Made by a program: the position numbers and the translations under genes. From CAYGAG01 sp964347765 (GTDB taxonomy: Archaea; Thermoproteota; Bathyarchaeia; Bathyarchaeales; Bathycorpusculaceae): a stretch of 64,000 bases of DNA. Shown piece by piece: positions 17,079-25,132 of the stretch. The DNA lies in assembly GCA_964347765.1 (NCBI GenBank), contig CAYGAG010000006.1:1-64000 (forward strand), in the 5' to 3' direction. The first letter of the stretch is position 1; every line of letters begins with the position of its first letter. The notes below the pieces were generated by a model. The model worked only from the letters and a program-made list of their open reading frames with translations. It was not told the origin of the DNA and did no database searches.

Positions 17079-17155
17079 GCCGAGGTAGCTCAGCCTGGGA
17101 GAGCGCCCGGCTGAAGACCGGGTTGTCGCCGGTTCAAACCCGGCCCTCGGCACCA
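17079..17155 (+). tRNA. tRNA-Phe (GAA anticodon), CCA encoded
   Basis: The acceptor GCCGAGG (17079-17085) pairs with CCTCGGC (17145-17151); the discriminator is A and CCA is at 17153-17155. The anticodon stem CCCGG/CCGGG encloses CTGAAGA, anticodon GAA. The T arm is GCCGG-TTCAAAC-CCGGC. No intron. The integrase remnant lies immediately upstream. Confidence 0.95.
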
Positions 17156-17234
17156 TTGATAGATCCGAGAAGCCTCACTGATCGAATAATCATAACTTGA
17201 GGCTATTCTCTCTTTCTAAAGAAAGTTTTGCCTT

Positions 17235-17990
17235 CTATGCACGCGCACATTTGCAGCATTTTGGGTTATCATAGTATTCCGTTGACATGGTCATTAATGA
17301 TTTGTCGTTAGTCAGTATTGCAACCTCATTTCCCCAACTAGATACTGTGATGAGCATTTTCATGTCAGAAATTACTACGTTGATCGGGCACTTCAGTATC
17401 TTTGCTAGAATCTTCTCTCTTATAGCTCTACTTTGGAGTTTTCGGGAAACAGCAATTTTGACTTCGATGTTATCATTGACTTTCGCTAGCGATGAACTTA
17501 AGAAGTTCCAAAGATCATCTTCTGATATTAGGACCAAAATTTCTTTTTTGGCAGAGTTTATCAGATCATTCATCTTTCTGGATATGTTTCTCTGTCCGCG
17601 AATCACATAAGCTAATTCAATTTCCTCTTTGCCTTCGGCGCTCTCAAAGATTGGTGAGATAGAAACTGCAAGATCATCTGCGCGGCTGAGTTGCTTGCTC
17701 AGATTCTCAGATAATCGCTGTTTCAAATTTCCTATGGCTTCTCTAGGATGAATAGCTTTGTAGGTGTTTGGTGTTCCATTTTGAACAATTATCATTCCTT
17801 TTCTAGAAAGCTCACTTAAGGCATAGTATATCTTGGAGTCAGGTATCCCGGTTTCGTTGCAAAGAAGACCTGCAGAAGCGTTGGATTTCGATAATAGCGC
17901 CAAGTATGCTTTGGACGCTAATGCTGAAAGACCCAACGTTTTGAATTCTGATATGAGATTTTCCTTCACGGGGGAGTCTATTTTCTGCAA
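17235..17990 (-). CDS. TrmB-family transcriptional regulator
   Basis: The 251-residue product has an N-terminal winged helix (~15-75: LGLSALASKAYLALL... GIPDSKIYYALSELSRKGMI), then the TrmB-type helical linker with KAIHPREAIGNLKQRL, and a C-terminal PLD-like effector domain (~125-245) containing SAKKEILVLISEDDLW and an ...AILTNDKSLM strand. TrmB proteins repress or activate sugar and other uptake genes in archaea. The extreme C-terminus is Cys-rich (CCKC), possibly a redox or metal sensor. The start is TTG. It is divergent from the nitroreductase gene across a 91-base region holding a palindrome, its likely operator. Confidence 0.82.
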   Translation of the reverse strand: MQKIDSPVKENLISEFKTLGLSALASKAYLALLSKSNASAGLLCNETGIPDSKIYYALSELSRKGMIIVQNGTPNTYKAIHPREAIGNLKQRLSENLSKQLSRADDLAVSISPIFESAEGKEEIELAYVIRGQRNISRKMNDLINSAKKEILVLISEDDLWNFLSSSLAKVNDNIEVKIAVSRKLQSRAIREKILAKILKCPINVVISDMKMLITVSSWGNEVAILTNDKSLMTMSTEYYDNPKCCKCARA

Positions 17991-18030
17991 ATTCTCTTCC
18001 CTTTTCTAATGAGAAGGTGGCAGAGAACGC

Positions 18031-18063
18031 TTATAAACTGTTCTACTACTCAGCGGTAGTAGA
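18031..18063 (+). promoter_or_regulatory. Nitroreductase promoter with overlapping palindromic operator
   Basis: TTATAAA at 18031-18037 is a TATA box. TCTACTAC (18042-18049) and GTAGTAGA (18056-18063) are perfect 8-bp inverted arms around TCAGCG. The palindrome lies between the TATA box and the expected start (~18058-18062), where a bound protein would block transcription. The divergent TrmB-type regulator is the obvious candidate binder, which would make this a repressed, possibly autoregulated pair. Confidence 0.6.
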
Positions 18064-18081
18064 GTAGATCGGGATGAGAAG

Positions 18082-18666
18082 ATGAAAAGAATCACTACTA
18101 AAAATCACTTGACAAACGATTTATTTGAGGTCATAAAGAAAAGGAGAGCTATACGTAGATATAAGGCGCATAGAATTCCAAGAGATCATTTGAAGAAGAT
18201 GCTTGACGCCGCTCGGCTTGCACCTTCAGCGAACAATAACCAACCTTGGCGCTTTATCATTGTAGAAGACGAAAAGACAAAAGAACTGCTCGCGAAGCCC
18301 TCAACGCAAAGTTTCATTTCTGAAGCGAATGCCATAATCGTGGTTCTTGGGGATAGCAGAAGTGGATGTTGCGGACGGTCTGTATGGACAACACACGATC
18401 CCATGATAGCAACAGAACACCTCGTGTTGGCAGCAACTGCTTTGGGTTACGGAACGTGTTGGATTGCAAACTATAAGTCAAGACCGAAATTGTGGGTCGA
18501 CGAGGTCAGGAAAACTCTGAAAATACCAGACTACATAGATATTGTTGTTCTCATAGCAATAGGAATTCCAAATGAGACCCCACAACCTAAACCAAGGAAA
18601 CTTCTAGAAGAAATCTGCTTTGCTGAAATGTACGGAAAGAAGCTAGGGCTCGACCAAGATGGCTAG
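18082..18666 (+). CDS. Nitroreductase family protein
   Basis: A 194-residue FMN-dependent oxidoreductase of the nitroreductase fold: KKRRAIRRYKAHRIPRDHL near the N-terminus (FMN phosphate), APSANNNQPWRFIIVED (~52-68), and ALGYGTCWIANY in the dimer/flavin region. Such enzymes reduce nitro groups, flavins or quinones with NAD(P)H; the substrate is unknown. A Cys pair (GCCGRS) in the middle is not usual for the family. The ATG at 18082 follows GGGATGAGAAG. An operator for the divergent TrmB-type regulator overlaps the promoter, so expression is probably conditional. The retropepsin-like gene follows 23 bases later and may be co-transcribed. Confidence 0.88.
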   Translation: MKRITTKNHLTNDLFEVIKKRRAIRRYKAHRIPRDHLKKMLDAARLAPSANNNQPWRFIIVEDEKTKELLAKPSTQSFISEANAIIVVLGDSRSGCCGRSVWTTHDPMIATEHLVLAATALGYGTCWIANYKSRPKLWVDEVRKTLKIPDYIDIVVLIAIGIPNETPQPKPRKLLEEICFAEMYGKKLGLDQDG

Positions 18667-18689
18667 CTGAAAAAATCGAGGTATCATGC

Positions 18690-19517
18690 ATGAGGTTTGA
18701 ATTCGCTGATAAAGCTCCGTTGATTGTTACTGAGGCAAGACTGAACAATAAAGGTCCATTCAAGTTCATCGTCGACACTGCCTCAAGTTTGACAGTTGTT
18801 GGGCGGAAAGCCGCTGAAGTTCTGAGAATCCGGCAGAATTTGGGCTCTACAACCAGTGGTTGTTGCTCATCAAAAATATTGGCTGTCGGATCCATACAAG
18901 TTGGCGGAATAACGAAGAGCGAAGTACCGATTGCTCTGGGGGATCTTTCAAGGCTATCCGAAGAGACAGCCACCCAGCTGGATGGCATAATCGGTTCACC
19001 ATTTATGCAGAACTACGAGATAGCTATTGACTATCCACGCAGGGAGATAGCCTTTAAAGAGTCAAGAAGAGAAAGCAGATTGCCGACAAAATTCAGGCTA
19101 GTAGGTACAGCAAACTTCATTGTCGTCGAAACCGAACTTAATGAGAAAGGACCTTTCAACTTCTTAGTCGACACCGGCGCAACAAAGACAATTGTGACAA
19201 AGCAAATCTGGCAGACCTTTGGTCTGCACGAAACTTCAACTGGCAAAAAGAAAGCTCTCAGCGGTTTTCTTGTAGGTGAAGCCATGATTCTGTCTAAAGT
19301 CAAGTCTGTTCAGGTGGGCAAAGCTAAGTCTGATGATGTCGAAGTTGGAGTGCAAGACTTGGCGCCGCTTTGTGACGGAGTTGGAATACCTCTTGCTGGC
19401 GTTCTGGGTTATACTTTCATGAAAGACTATCGAGTGACCATCAATTATCCTAAGCGGGAAATGTCTTTCGAGAAAGCAGGCGTGCGAGGTCGGGAGAGTA
19501 CAGGTTCAAGGGTTTAA
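18690..19517 (+). CDS. Tandem retropepsin-like aspartic protease
   Basis: The 275-residue protein is two copies of a ~125-residue clan-AA aspartic protease domain. Copy 1 has FKFIVDTASSLTVV (catalytic DTA, ~26-39) and ends GSPFMQNYEIAIDYPRREIAF. Copy 2 has FNFLVDTGATKTIV (DTG, ~150-163) and ends GYTFMKDYRVTINYPKREMSF. Retroviral-type proteases need two Asp-bearing subunits; here both lie in one chain, as in pepsin. Copy 1 has the less common DTA triplet. No signal peptide is visible, so it is likely cytoplasmic. It follows the nitroreductase by 23 bases and precedes a tiny Cys-pair peptide gene. Protease activity is inferred from motifs only. Confidence 0.78.
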   Translation: MRFEFADKAPLIVTEARLNNKGPFKFIVDTASSLTVVGRKAAEVLRIRQNLGSTTSGCCSSKILAVGSIQVGGITKSEVPIALGDLSRLSEETATQLDGIIGSPFMQNYEIAIDYPRREIAFKESRRESRLPTKFRLVGTANFIVVETELNEKGPFNFLVDTGATKTIVTKQIWQTFGLHETSTGKKKALSGFLVGEAMILSKVKSVQVGKAKSDDVEVGVQDLAPLCDGVGIPLAGVLGYTFMKDYRVTINYPKREMSFEKAGVRGRESTGSRV

Positions 19518-19575
19518 GATGTAGGATATGCATACCAAACGAATTTCCGGAAAATATGCTAGGAGGTGAAAAAAG

Positions 19576-19665
19576 ATGGAAGAAAAGAAGAAAACAAAAA
19601 AAGAGGATACTCCAAGGTGCTGCAGTAGCGAGCAAAATGAGAGTCAAAGCTGTTGTAGTCCGTGA
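19576..19665 (+). CDS. Tiny 29-residue peptide with two Cys-Cys pairs
   Basis: ATG at 19576 is preceded five bases upstream by AGGAGGTGA (19561-19569), a near-perfect match to the archaeal anti-Shine-Dalgarno. The frame encodes a lysine-rich N-terminus followed by RCCSS and SCCSP, ending at TGA 19663-19665. Two vicinal Cys pairs in such a short peptide suggest metal binding. It follows the tandem protease gene by 58 bases on the same strand and may be part of that transcript. No family is recognised. The ribosome-binding site is the main evidence that it is real. Confidence 0.5.
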   Translation: MEEKKKTKKEDTPRCCSSEQNESQSCCSP

Positions 19666-19928
19666 AGTGCGAATGGCCGGCAAATCCGCTACGATAGCTC
19701 AAGAATAACTTAGCTTGCAAACAACTCGCTAATCTCGCATTTTTTGCAGCAGGAATTCTATAAGCTGACTCTGTGGATAATTCAACAATCCTCATGAGCA
19801 AGCGATAAGATGTGAGTTGCAAATAATATCTCCATTTGAAGCTAACGAGTCCTGTTCCCTGCACTGTCAGAGAAACAATCAAAAGGGCAGGCTTCACATA
19901 TCTTACGCCAATAGGAAGACGTTAAGCT

Positions 19929-20294
19929 ATGAGCAAACAGCCCGAGTTTTTCGACAATCTGATTGGTAAGTGTGGCATTTTTTGTGGTTTCTGTCTTGTT
20001 CTCAGACATGAAAAGTATAGATGCTTTGGATGTGAGTGGGCTAATAGAATGTTGAGAAAAAGCAGAGAGAGCAAGAAAGGCTGTGTATACTGGGAATGTA
20101 CTCAAGAGAAAGGACTCGAATGCTGTTTCACATGTGAAGAATTTCCTTGCAAGACACATTATGATTCAAGAGAAGCCATTTTCACTAAGCAGATTCTCGA
20201 CAGTTGGAAAGAGATAAGAAGAACTGGACTCACCTTTTGGGGAAGAAGAAAGGAGCTTGAATCTTTACTAGAAGAAAAAGAAAATAGCAAGTGA
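19929..20294 (+). CDS. DUF3795 family cysteine-rich protein
   Basis: A 121-residue DUF3795 protein with the ordered Cys motifs KCGIFCGFC (~14-22), YRCFGC (~30-35), GCVYWEC, and ECCFTCEEFPC (~63-75), followed by a charged helical tail. It is a longer paralogue of the protein at 15115. The cysteines are arranged in CxxC/CC pairs that probably bind zinc or a cluster; no reaction is known. ATG at 19929. A TATA-like CATATCTTA lies ~25-30 bases upstream, and no strong Shine-Dalgarno is visible. Confidence 0.8.
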   Translation: MSKQPEFFDNLIGKCGIFCGFCLVLRHEKYRCFGCEWANRMLRKSRESKKGCVYWECTQEKGLECCFTCEEFPCKTHYDSREAIFTKQILDSWKEIRRTGLTFWGRRKELESLLEEKENSK

Positions 20295-20406
20295 TTCGCT
20301 ACGGTAAAAAGACGAAGGCCTGTTTGTGAAACCTCTTTAGGCAAAACAGGTTAGTGGCTTCAGAAGATCACCAATCGGTCTGAAATCTGTTCAAGGTAAG
20401 AGCAGA

Positions 20407-21162
20407 ATGAATAACACAGTTGAAGTAAAACGAGAGTTCAGGTACTGGGAAGAACGGGCTGAGAGATTCGAAAATCTATATCACCTCAGACGAAGTGGGA
20501 TCAAGAAGCTTCTGTGCGAATCATGTTCATACCTAAAAAATGTGGAGGGTTCTATTGTTGACGTCGGCTGTGGCACAGGAATCCTTGACCACATCCTCGA
20601 AACAAAACTGGAAAAGAACGTAATAGGAATTGACTTTTCTCTATCAATGTTGAAAGCAGCTCTATTGAAGAAAAGGATACGATATGTTATCCAAGCAGAT
20701 GCCCTCCACTTGGCTTTCCCGAAAGATTCTTTGGCAGCAATAATGTGTGTGACCGTTTTGACTGATTACCGTGATAAAGAACCCTTCTACCATCAGTTCT
20801 ATTCATGTATCAGGAAGGATGGAATCCTTGTCTTTTGGGACTATTCACCAAACGATGGATATTGGAACTTGAACGAACATGTCTATCCCTTAGCTTTCTC
20901 TTCCAGATTCAAGCTGTCAAGAGAAAACATCGAGGATATAGAGGAGAAAATGACGGAGGTGGGGTTTAGAGTGCTGAAGTCAAACTCCATCAATTTTGAC
21001 GTGACGATGACGACCGAAGACTATCTGGATATTGTCAAATCAAGACCTGGATTCAAGTTTAACTTTGAAAAGGAAGATCAGATTAGAAGAATAGCGGATG
21101 AGCATCTTTTGGACAACAAGCTAAACAGGGAATTGATTCTTATTATAGGAAAGAAAGTGTAG
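20407..21162 (+). CDS. Class I SAM-dependent methyltransferase
   Basis: A 251-residue Rossmann-fold methyltransferase. Motif I is VDVGCGTGILD (~51-61), the acidic loop after strand 2 is VIGIDFSLSML, motif II/III is YVIQADALHLAFPKDSLAAI (~96-115), and there is a post-motif VFWDYSP. The substrate is not evident; it most resembles the methyltransferase-11/25 (small-molecule or lipid/quinone) group. It follows the DUF3795 gene by 112 bases. A GGTCGG-T-CCGACC inverted repeat with a T-rich tract 44 bases after its stop may be a terminator. Confidence 0.8.
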   Translation: MNNTVEVKREFRYWEERAERFENLYHLRRSGIKKLLCESCSYLKNVEGSIVDVGCGTGILDHILETKLEKNVIGIDFSLSMLKAALLKKRIRYVIQADALHLAFPKDSLAAIMCVTVLTDYRDKEPFYHQFYSCIRKDGILVFWDYSPNDGYWNLNEHVYPLAFSSRFKLSRENIEDIEEKMTEVGFRVLKSNSINFDVTMTTEDYLDIVKSRPGFKFNFEKEDQIRRIADEHLLDNKLNRELILIIGKKV

Positions 21163-21825
21163 GCAAAATTCTGTGCTCGTCGCAATTCTGAGTTTTTCAG
21201 CATCTGGTCGGTCCGACCTTCGAGTCAAAAGTTTCTTTTTCTCTAAACATCTTCGCCTGAAAGCTGACTAATGCACTTCACATTTCTTACCTATTTTTCC
21301 AGCAAGATCTGGAATGGAAGATTAAGCCTGTAATAAAAAAGTTGCAATGACATTAATGTCGTGATTGTCCGAGTCAAGCTTATTGGATTATAGCCTGCAT
21401 ACTCCTCTCCGACAAGGAGATAAGTAATGGAAGAGTCTGCTGAAGAAATTAGGCAAATCTTAGGGGACTCCTGAAGTATCCATGGAAGAGATGACCAGGA
21501 AACCATTACATCAAACACAGCCACACTCACCACGGCAATACCACTCTGCTCATGATAGCGCCGTCCACATGTCTTATGAAAGTTCAGATAGCATTCCAAT
21601 TCCTACGCGCAAGAGACTGTCAAGATAGATAACCTTGTTACAACTCTTTCCGGAGGCTCTTGCAACAGTTGACGTCGTGACTGTGGTTGATATTAGATTG
21701 AAATTTGCTTTTACTTACTGGATTGCTTCATCTTCATGCGGGTGCTCATTTCCATGTTTCTCAAATCATGAAACCTATAGTGCCTCTACGCGTCATCTGT
21801 TCAACAGAATCAAATCGTTCATTCT
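21163..21825. other. Gene-free interval
   Basis: About 660 bases between two genes ending toward each other. The only structure seen is the perfect repeat GGTCGG-T-CCGACC at 21206-21218 followed by TTTCTTTTT, a possible terminator. Short frames on both strands have no recognisable content. A 16-codon fragment from ATG ~21427 (MEESAEEIRQILG) looks coding-like and may be the relic of a decayed gene, but I cannot name it. Confidence 0.5.
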
Positions 21826-22860
21826 TTAATCGATTCGACCTAATTGATCCTCAACCTTTTCGATAGATAGTGGTTGAAAATCGGTTCGACTGAACTCGCC
21901 TTTGCACAAATCATAAAGAGCCTTGTTAAGTGGAGCTTCAACTCCCACCGAATTCGCCAAGTTGACCATGTAACCGTTCAAAAATTCCAATTCTGTCTTT
22001 TCCTTTCGTTTGATCAAGACATCTTGCCCCATGCTATTCAGAATGGAGTGTTTCACGTTTCTCTTCAGGACAGCTGTTCTGATGAAAGAAGGCAGTTTCA
22101 AGCCTAATCTTAATGTTCTCCAAGACGGGTAATTCTTCATGGAATATTCCTTGTACCCCGCGGCCTGGATTATATCTATCCCTTCATTGACTAGTCTACT
22201 GGTTATTGCGGCAAGTTTAGCATACGAAGAGATTTTCCGATGGTGCAGACCTATCAGCGTGAAGAGCGCATTGGTTAAGTTCAGAACAATCTTGCAATGT
22301 ACAGTGTCCTGAAGACGACTAGTGACTTCAGCGTCAAGGCCGAGATTGAATATTCCGCATATCTCCTCTAGCAAAAGTCTAGATCTGCTATTAATAACTC
22401 CTAAGTGGACAGGACCTCTGCTCTGATATTTCACAAATCCGGGCTCCACTATCATCGCACTGTATCCAACAACACCGTAAATCACCTTCGAGAAGAACTT
22501 CTGCAAGACAAGCTGGTTCTCGACCCCGTTTTGCAGAGCAACAACTATCACCTTATCACCAAGCTTCGAGGAGATATCATTCGCAGCCTCCTCAAGATCA
22601 TAGTTCTTCACTGCAAGAACTAACAGCTTCGCGTCAGTGATTTCTGATAGATCATCGACAACATTCACCGAGACCGTTTCTGAGCTTTCATCTGGTCCAG
22701 AAAGGTTGAGACCTCTCTCCTTCATAACGTCTGCGTGTTCTTTTCGTGCGATCAAATGAACATCGGGATGATTTGGAGTCATCCACCCGCCTATTGTGGA
22801 CCCGATGGATCCGGCTCCATAGATAATGATCTTTCCGAGAGACATTGATTCAACCCTCAT
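21826..22860 (-). CDS. Ketopantoate reductase family (ApbA/PanE-like) dehydrogenase
   Basis: A ~340-residue NAD(P)-dependent dehydrogenase. The N-terminal GAGSIGSTIGGW (Rossmann glycine motif) is followed by LLVLAVKNYDLE and VVALQNGVENQ, both typical of the PanE/ApbA family, with the helical C-terminal domain containing CKIVLNLTNAL and KTELEFLNGYMVNLA. PanE reduces 2-dehydropantoate to pantoate for coenzyme A synthesis, but many paralogues act on other 2-oxoacids, so only the family is assigned. The longest frame starts at 22860. ATG at 22845 behind AGGGTTGA is a good alternative, giving MSLGKIIIYG at the usual distance from the glycine motif. Confidence 0.82.
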   Translation of the reverse strand: MRVESMSLGKIIIYGAGSIGSTIGGWMTPNHPDVHLIARKEHADVMKERGLNLSGPDESSETVSVNVVDDLSEITDAKLLVLAVKNYDLEEAANDISSKLGDKVIVVALQNGVENQLVLQKFFSKVIYGVVGYSAMIVEPGFVKYQSRGPVHLGVINSRSRLLLEEICGIFNLGLDAEVTSRLQDTVHCKIVLNLTNALFTLIGLHHRKISSYAKLAAITSRLVNEGIDIIQAAGYKEYSMKNYPSWRTLRLGLKLPSFIRTAVLKRNVKHSILNSMGQDVLIKRKEKTELEFLNGYMVNLANSVGVEAPLNKALYDLCKGEFSRTDFQPLSIEKVEDQLGRID

Positions 22861-23229
22861 GGACTTGCGAATTCCGCAATCTTCTTGAACCCCTCTCCTT
22901 CCGCGACTGTTGACCTATATCATTCAGCCACGTAAAAGTTGTCTTGTTTACGCCTTAAATTTTTAATATCCGGCATCTGCATTACATGTTCCCTTGCTAA
23001 CACACTTCATGGACGGGCACCCTCATTTAAGAAAAAATCTGCAGATGACGTCTCACCAGTTCACATACGGCCTTGTCTTCGCCTCTGAAGTTCTTCAATT
23101 AGGAGCGTAAACCTTTTTATACAAGCTTTATCATTGTTGGACACTGTCACAATCATTCATGTTTGAAAGAAGCTTCTGAAGGCTTTTGAAAACTGCACAC
23201 AGAATTTTTGTGATTGGAGATAAAAACGT
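22861..23229. other. Divergent promoter region and leader of the DEAD-box helicase gene
   Basis: About 370 bases without a gene. CTTTTTATAC at 23113-23122 is a clear TATA box for the helicase gene, placing transcription start near 23145 and giving a ~85-base leader, long for an archaeal gene. The leader contains short self-complementary stretches (GAAGCTTC) and a 6-codon frame from ATG 23159. GGAG at 23216-23219 is the ribosome-binding site. The left part serves the minus-strand dehydrogenase gene. Confidence 0.5.
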
Positions 23230-24495
23230 ATGCAAATAGAATGCTTTGAAGATTTACCCTTAAGTAAGAAAATCATGGATGGTATTGAAGAGCTCGGATT
23301 CAGTAATCTTTTCCCAATTCAGGCTCAGGCAATAATCCCGTTACTAGATGGTAAGGACGTCATCGGACAGGCACGGACCGGAACAGGTAAGACTGCAGCT
23401 TTCGGAATTCCAATGGTTGAACACTTGGACTCCGAAAGCAAGAATGTTCAGGGCTTGGTTTTGGAGCCAACACGTGAACTCGCTGTACAAGTTGCGGAAC
23501 ATATAAGCCGAATCAGCAAATACGCAGCGTTCAGGGTCTTACCAATTTACGGTGGAAAACCTATCCAGAAACAAATTTACGCGTTGGAAAGAGGCGTCCA
23601 TATTGTTGTAGGCACGCCGGGTCGCATAATAGATCATCTTAAAAGAGGAACATTAGATCTATCCTCGGTAAAAGTTGTCGTTCTGGATGAGGCTGATAGA
23701 ATGCTCGATATGGGATTCATAGATGACATAGAATACATACTTTCAAAAGTGCCAAGCAGCAGACAGACAAGTCTCTTCTCGGCTACAATTGATCAGTCAG
23801 TGATGAACATATGCAATAGATACATGAAACGACCTGAAAAAATACTTGTGAGCAAAGATGAAATAGCTCTTACACAGATAGACCAATATTACATGGTTGT
23901 AAATCCTAGAAACAAGTTTCAGGTACTCTGCGACATTTTAGATGAAAGCGACATAGAAAAAGCCATAATATTCTGCAAGACACGTATAGGAACAGACAAA
24001 CTAGCAGATAGATTAAGGATGCGACGATATGATGCAAAACCGCTACACGGCGGGTTTACTCAGGCGCAGAGAGACTTCGTCAGCAACTCTTTCAGGAGAG
24101 GAGAACTGAGGTTGCTTGTTGCAACAGATGTTGCCGCAAGGGGTTTAGACATTCAAGGAATAACTCACATAATAAACTATGACATTCCTTTGGATGCATT
24201 AGTATATTTCCACAGGATTGGACGAACAGCTAGAATGGGAGGCGAAGGAACTGCCATAACACTTGTTGGCTATGGAGAGATGTCGGAGCTAAACCAAATA
24301 AAGGCCTTGACAAATACTCGAATAGAAGAACTGGAAAATGATCTAGTGTCTCGGAGAGAGTCTCCAGAGACGCACGAAGCAGTTTGCACAGATTGTGGAA
24401 ACGAATGTGAAGTTCCATTCAAACCCGACCCCAGCAGGCCTGTTTACTGCCGGGAATGCTGGGCGAAACGAAGGCCTCCGATAGAAAGATTATGA
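23230..24495 (+). CDS. DEAD-box RNA helicase with C-terminal zinc ribbon
   Basis: A 421-residue superfamily-2 helicase with all major motifs: Q motif (~F24-Q32), I ARTGTGKT (~51-58), Ia PTRELA, Ib TPGR, II DEAD, III SAT, IV/V ATDVAARGLD, VI HRIGRTAR. The C-terminal ~35 residues form a zinc ribbon, CTDCG-x(n)-YCRECW, rich in basic residues. This tail is added to a minimal helicase core and may bind RNA. The gene starts 24 bases upstream of aIF1A on the same strand, so the two probably form an operon, linking the helicase to translation or mRNA unwinding. The long leader suggests post-transcriptional control, as for cold-induced helicases, but that is inference. Confidence 0.93.
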   Translation: MQIECFEDLPLSKKIMDGIEELGFSNLFPIQAQAIIPLLDGKDVIGQARTGTGKTAAFGIPMVEHLDSESKNVQGLVLEPTRELAVQVAEHISRISKYAAFRVLPIYGGKPIQKQIYALERGVHIVVGTPGRIIDHLKRGTLDLSSVKVVVLDEADRMLDMGFIDDIEYILSKVPSSRQTSLFSATIDQSVMNICNRYMKRPEKILVSKDEIALTQIDQYYMVVNPRNKFQVLCDILDESDIEKAIIFCKTRIGTDKLADRLRMRRYDAKPLHGGFTQAQRDFVSNSFRRGELRLLVATDVAARGLDIQGITHIINYDIPLDALVYFHRIGRTARMGGEGTAITLVGYGEMSELNQIKALTNTRIEELENDLVSRRESPETHEAVCTDCGNECEVPFKPDPSRPVYCRECWAKRRPPIERL

Positions 24496-24519
24496 CGTAA
24501 GAATTGAAGGTCTTTTGAA

Positions 24520-24825
24520 ATGGGCAAAAGAAAGATAATTAGCGAAGACGAATACAGTAACATGGTGTTGCCAGAAGGCACTGATGTTCTAGGGATTGCA
24601 GAGAAACTTCTGGGTTTCGACAGAGTTATGGTGAACTGTCAGGACGGCCACAGACGTCTATGTAGAATACGAGGAAAAATGAAAAGAAGAGCGTGGATTA
24701 GACAGGGAGACATCGTTCTAGTATCACCTTGGGACTTCCAATCTGAAAAGAGGGGCGACATCATATGGCGTTACAAGAGAAATCAGACCGAATGGTTAAG
24801 AAGGAAAGGGTATCTCAAAGATTAG
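24520..24825 (+). CDS. Translation initiation factor aIF1A
   Basis: A 101-residue S1/OB-fold protein matching archaeal/eukaryotic initiation factor 1A. Conserved elements are the DVLGIAEKLLGFDRVMVNC start of the OB barrel, RLCRIRGKMKRRAWIRQGD (the RIRGKMKKRVWI block) and DIVLVSPWDFQ. The factor binds the 30S A site and helps start-codon selection. The basic C-terminal tail is short. It lies 24 bases after the DEAD-box gene with AAGGTC before the ATG, supporting co-transcription. Confidence 0.95.
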   Translation: MGKRKIISEDEYSNMVLPEGTDVLGIAEKLLGFDRVMVNCQDGHRRLCRIRGKMKRRAWIRQGDIVLVSPWDFQSEKRGDIIWRYKRNQTEWLRRKGYLKD

Positions 24826-25132
24826 TCGAACAACAGAATATGTCTGGCTGGACTGTAGAATCTAAAACTTGTTGTATAAGAGTAAGTGGAGTTTGATTTT
24901 GGTGCCCCTTAGATCAGCAATTGTCAATCATAATTTATGCTTGATGACTTTAGAACCAGTTCAAAGCATTTTCACCTTTCGCGCCACAGGCGATATGCTG
25001 CTAGTCCTATGCAACCAGCGTATCAAAATGAGAAACCGATGGTTAACGGGTGTGCTAACCTATATAAGTGATGTTGAGAATAATCGGTATCCCCAACAGT
25101 TATGATTCTGGAGCCATAGTGATTGTGCTAAG
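24826..25132. other. Intergenic region with promoter of the OB-fold gene
   Basis: About 300 bases with no supported gene. CTATATAAG (25061-25069) is a strong TATA box, placing transcription start near 25093. Directly upstream GGTTA...TAACC forms a short imperfect inverted repeat where an activator or BRE-overlapping factor could bind. A 78-codon frame from 24869 has no recognisable content. Confidence 0.5.

Noticed and set aside
16736..17200. A 154-codon frame as an intact protein
   Set aside because: It reads through the tRNA-Phe gene, and the recombinase motifs within it change frame twice, so it is a pseudogene rather than one protein.
21291..21599. 102-codon minus-strand frame in the gene-free interval
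   Set aside because: No start signal, no recognisable motif, and composition unlike the neighbouring genes.
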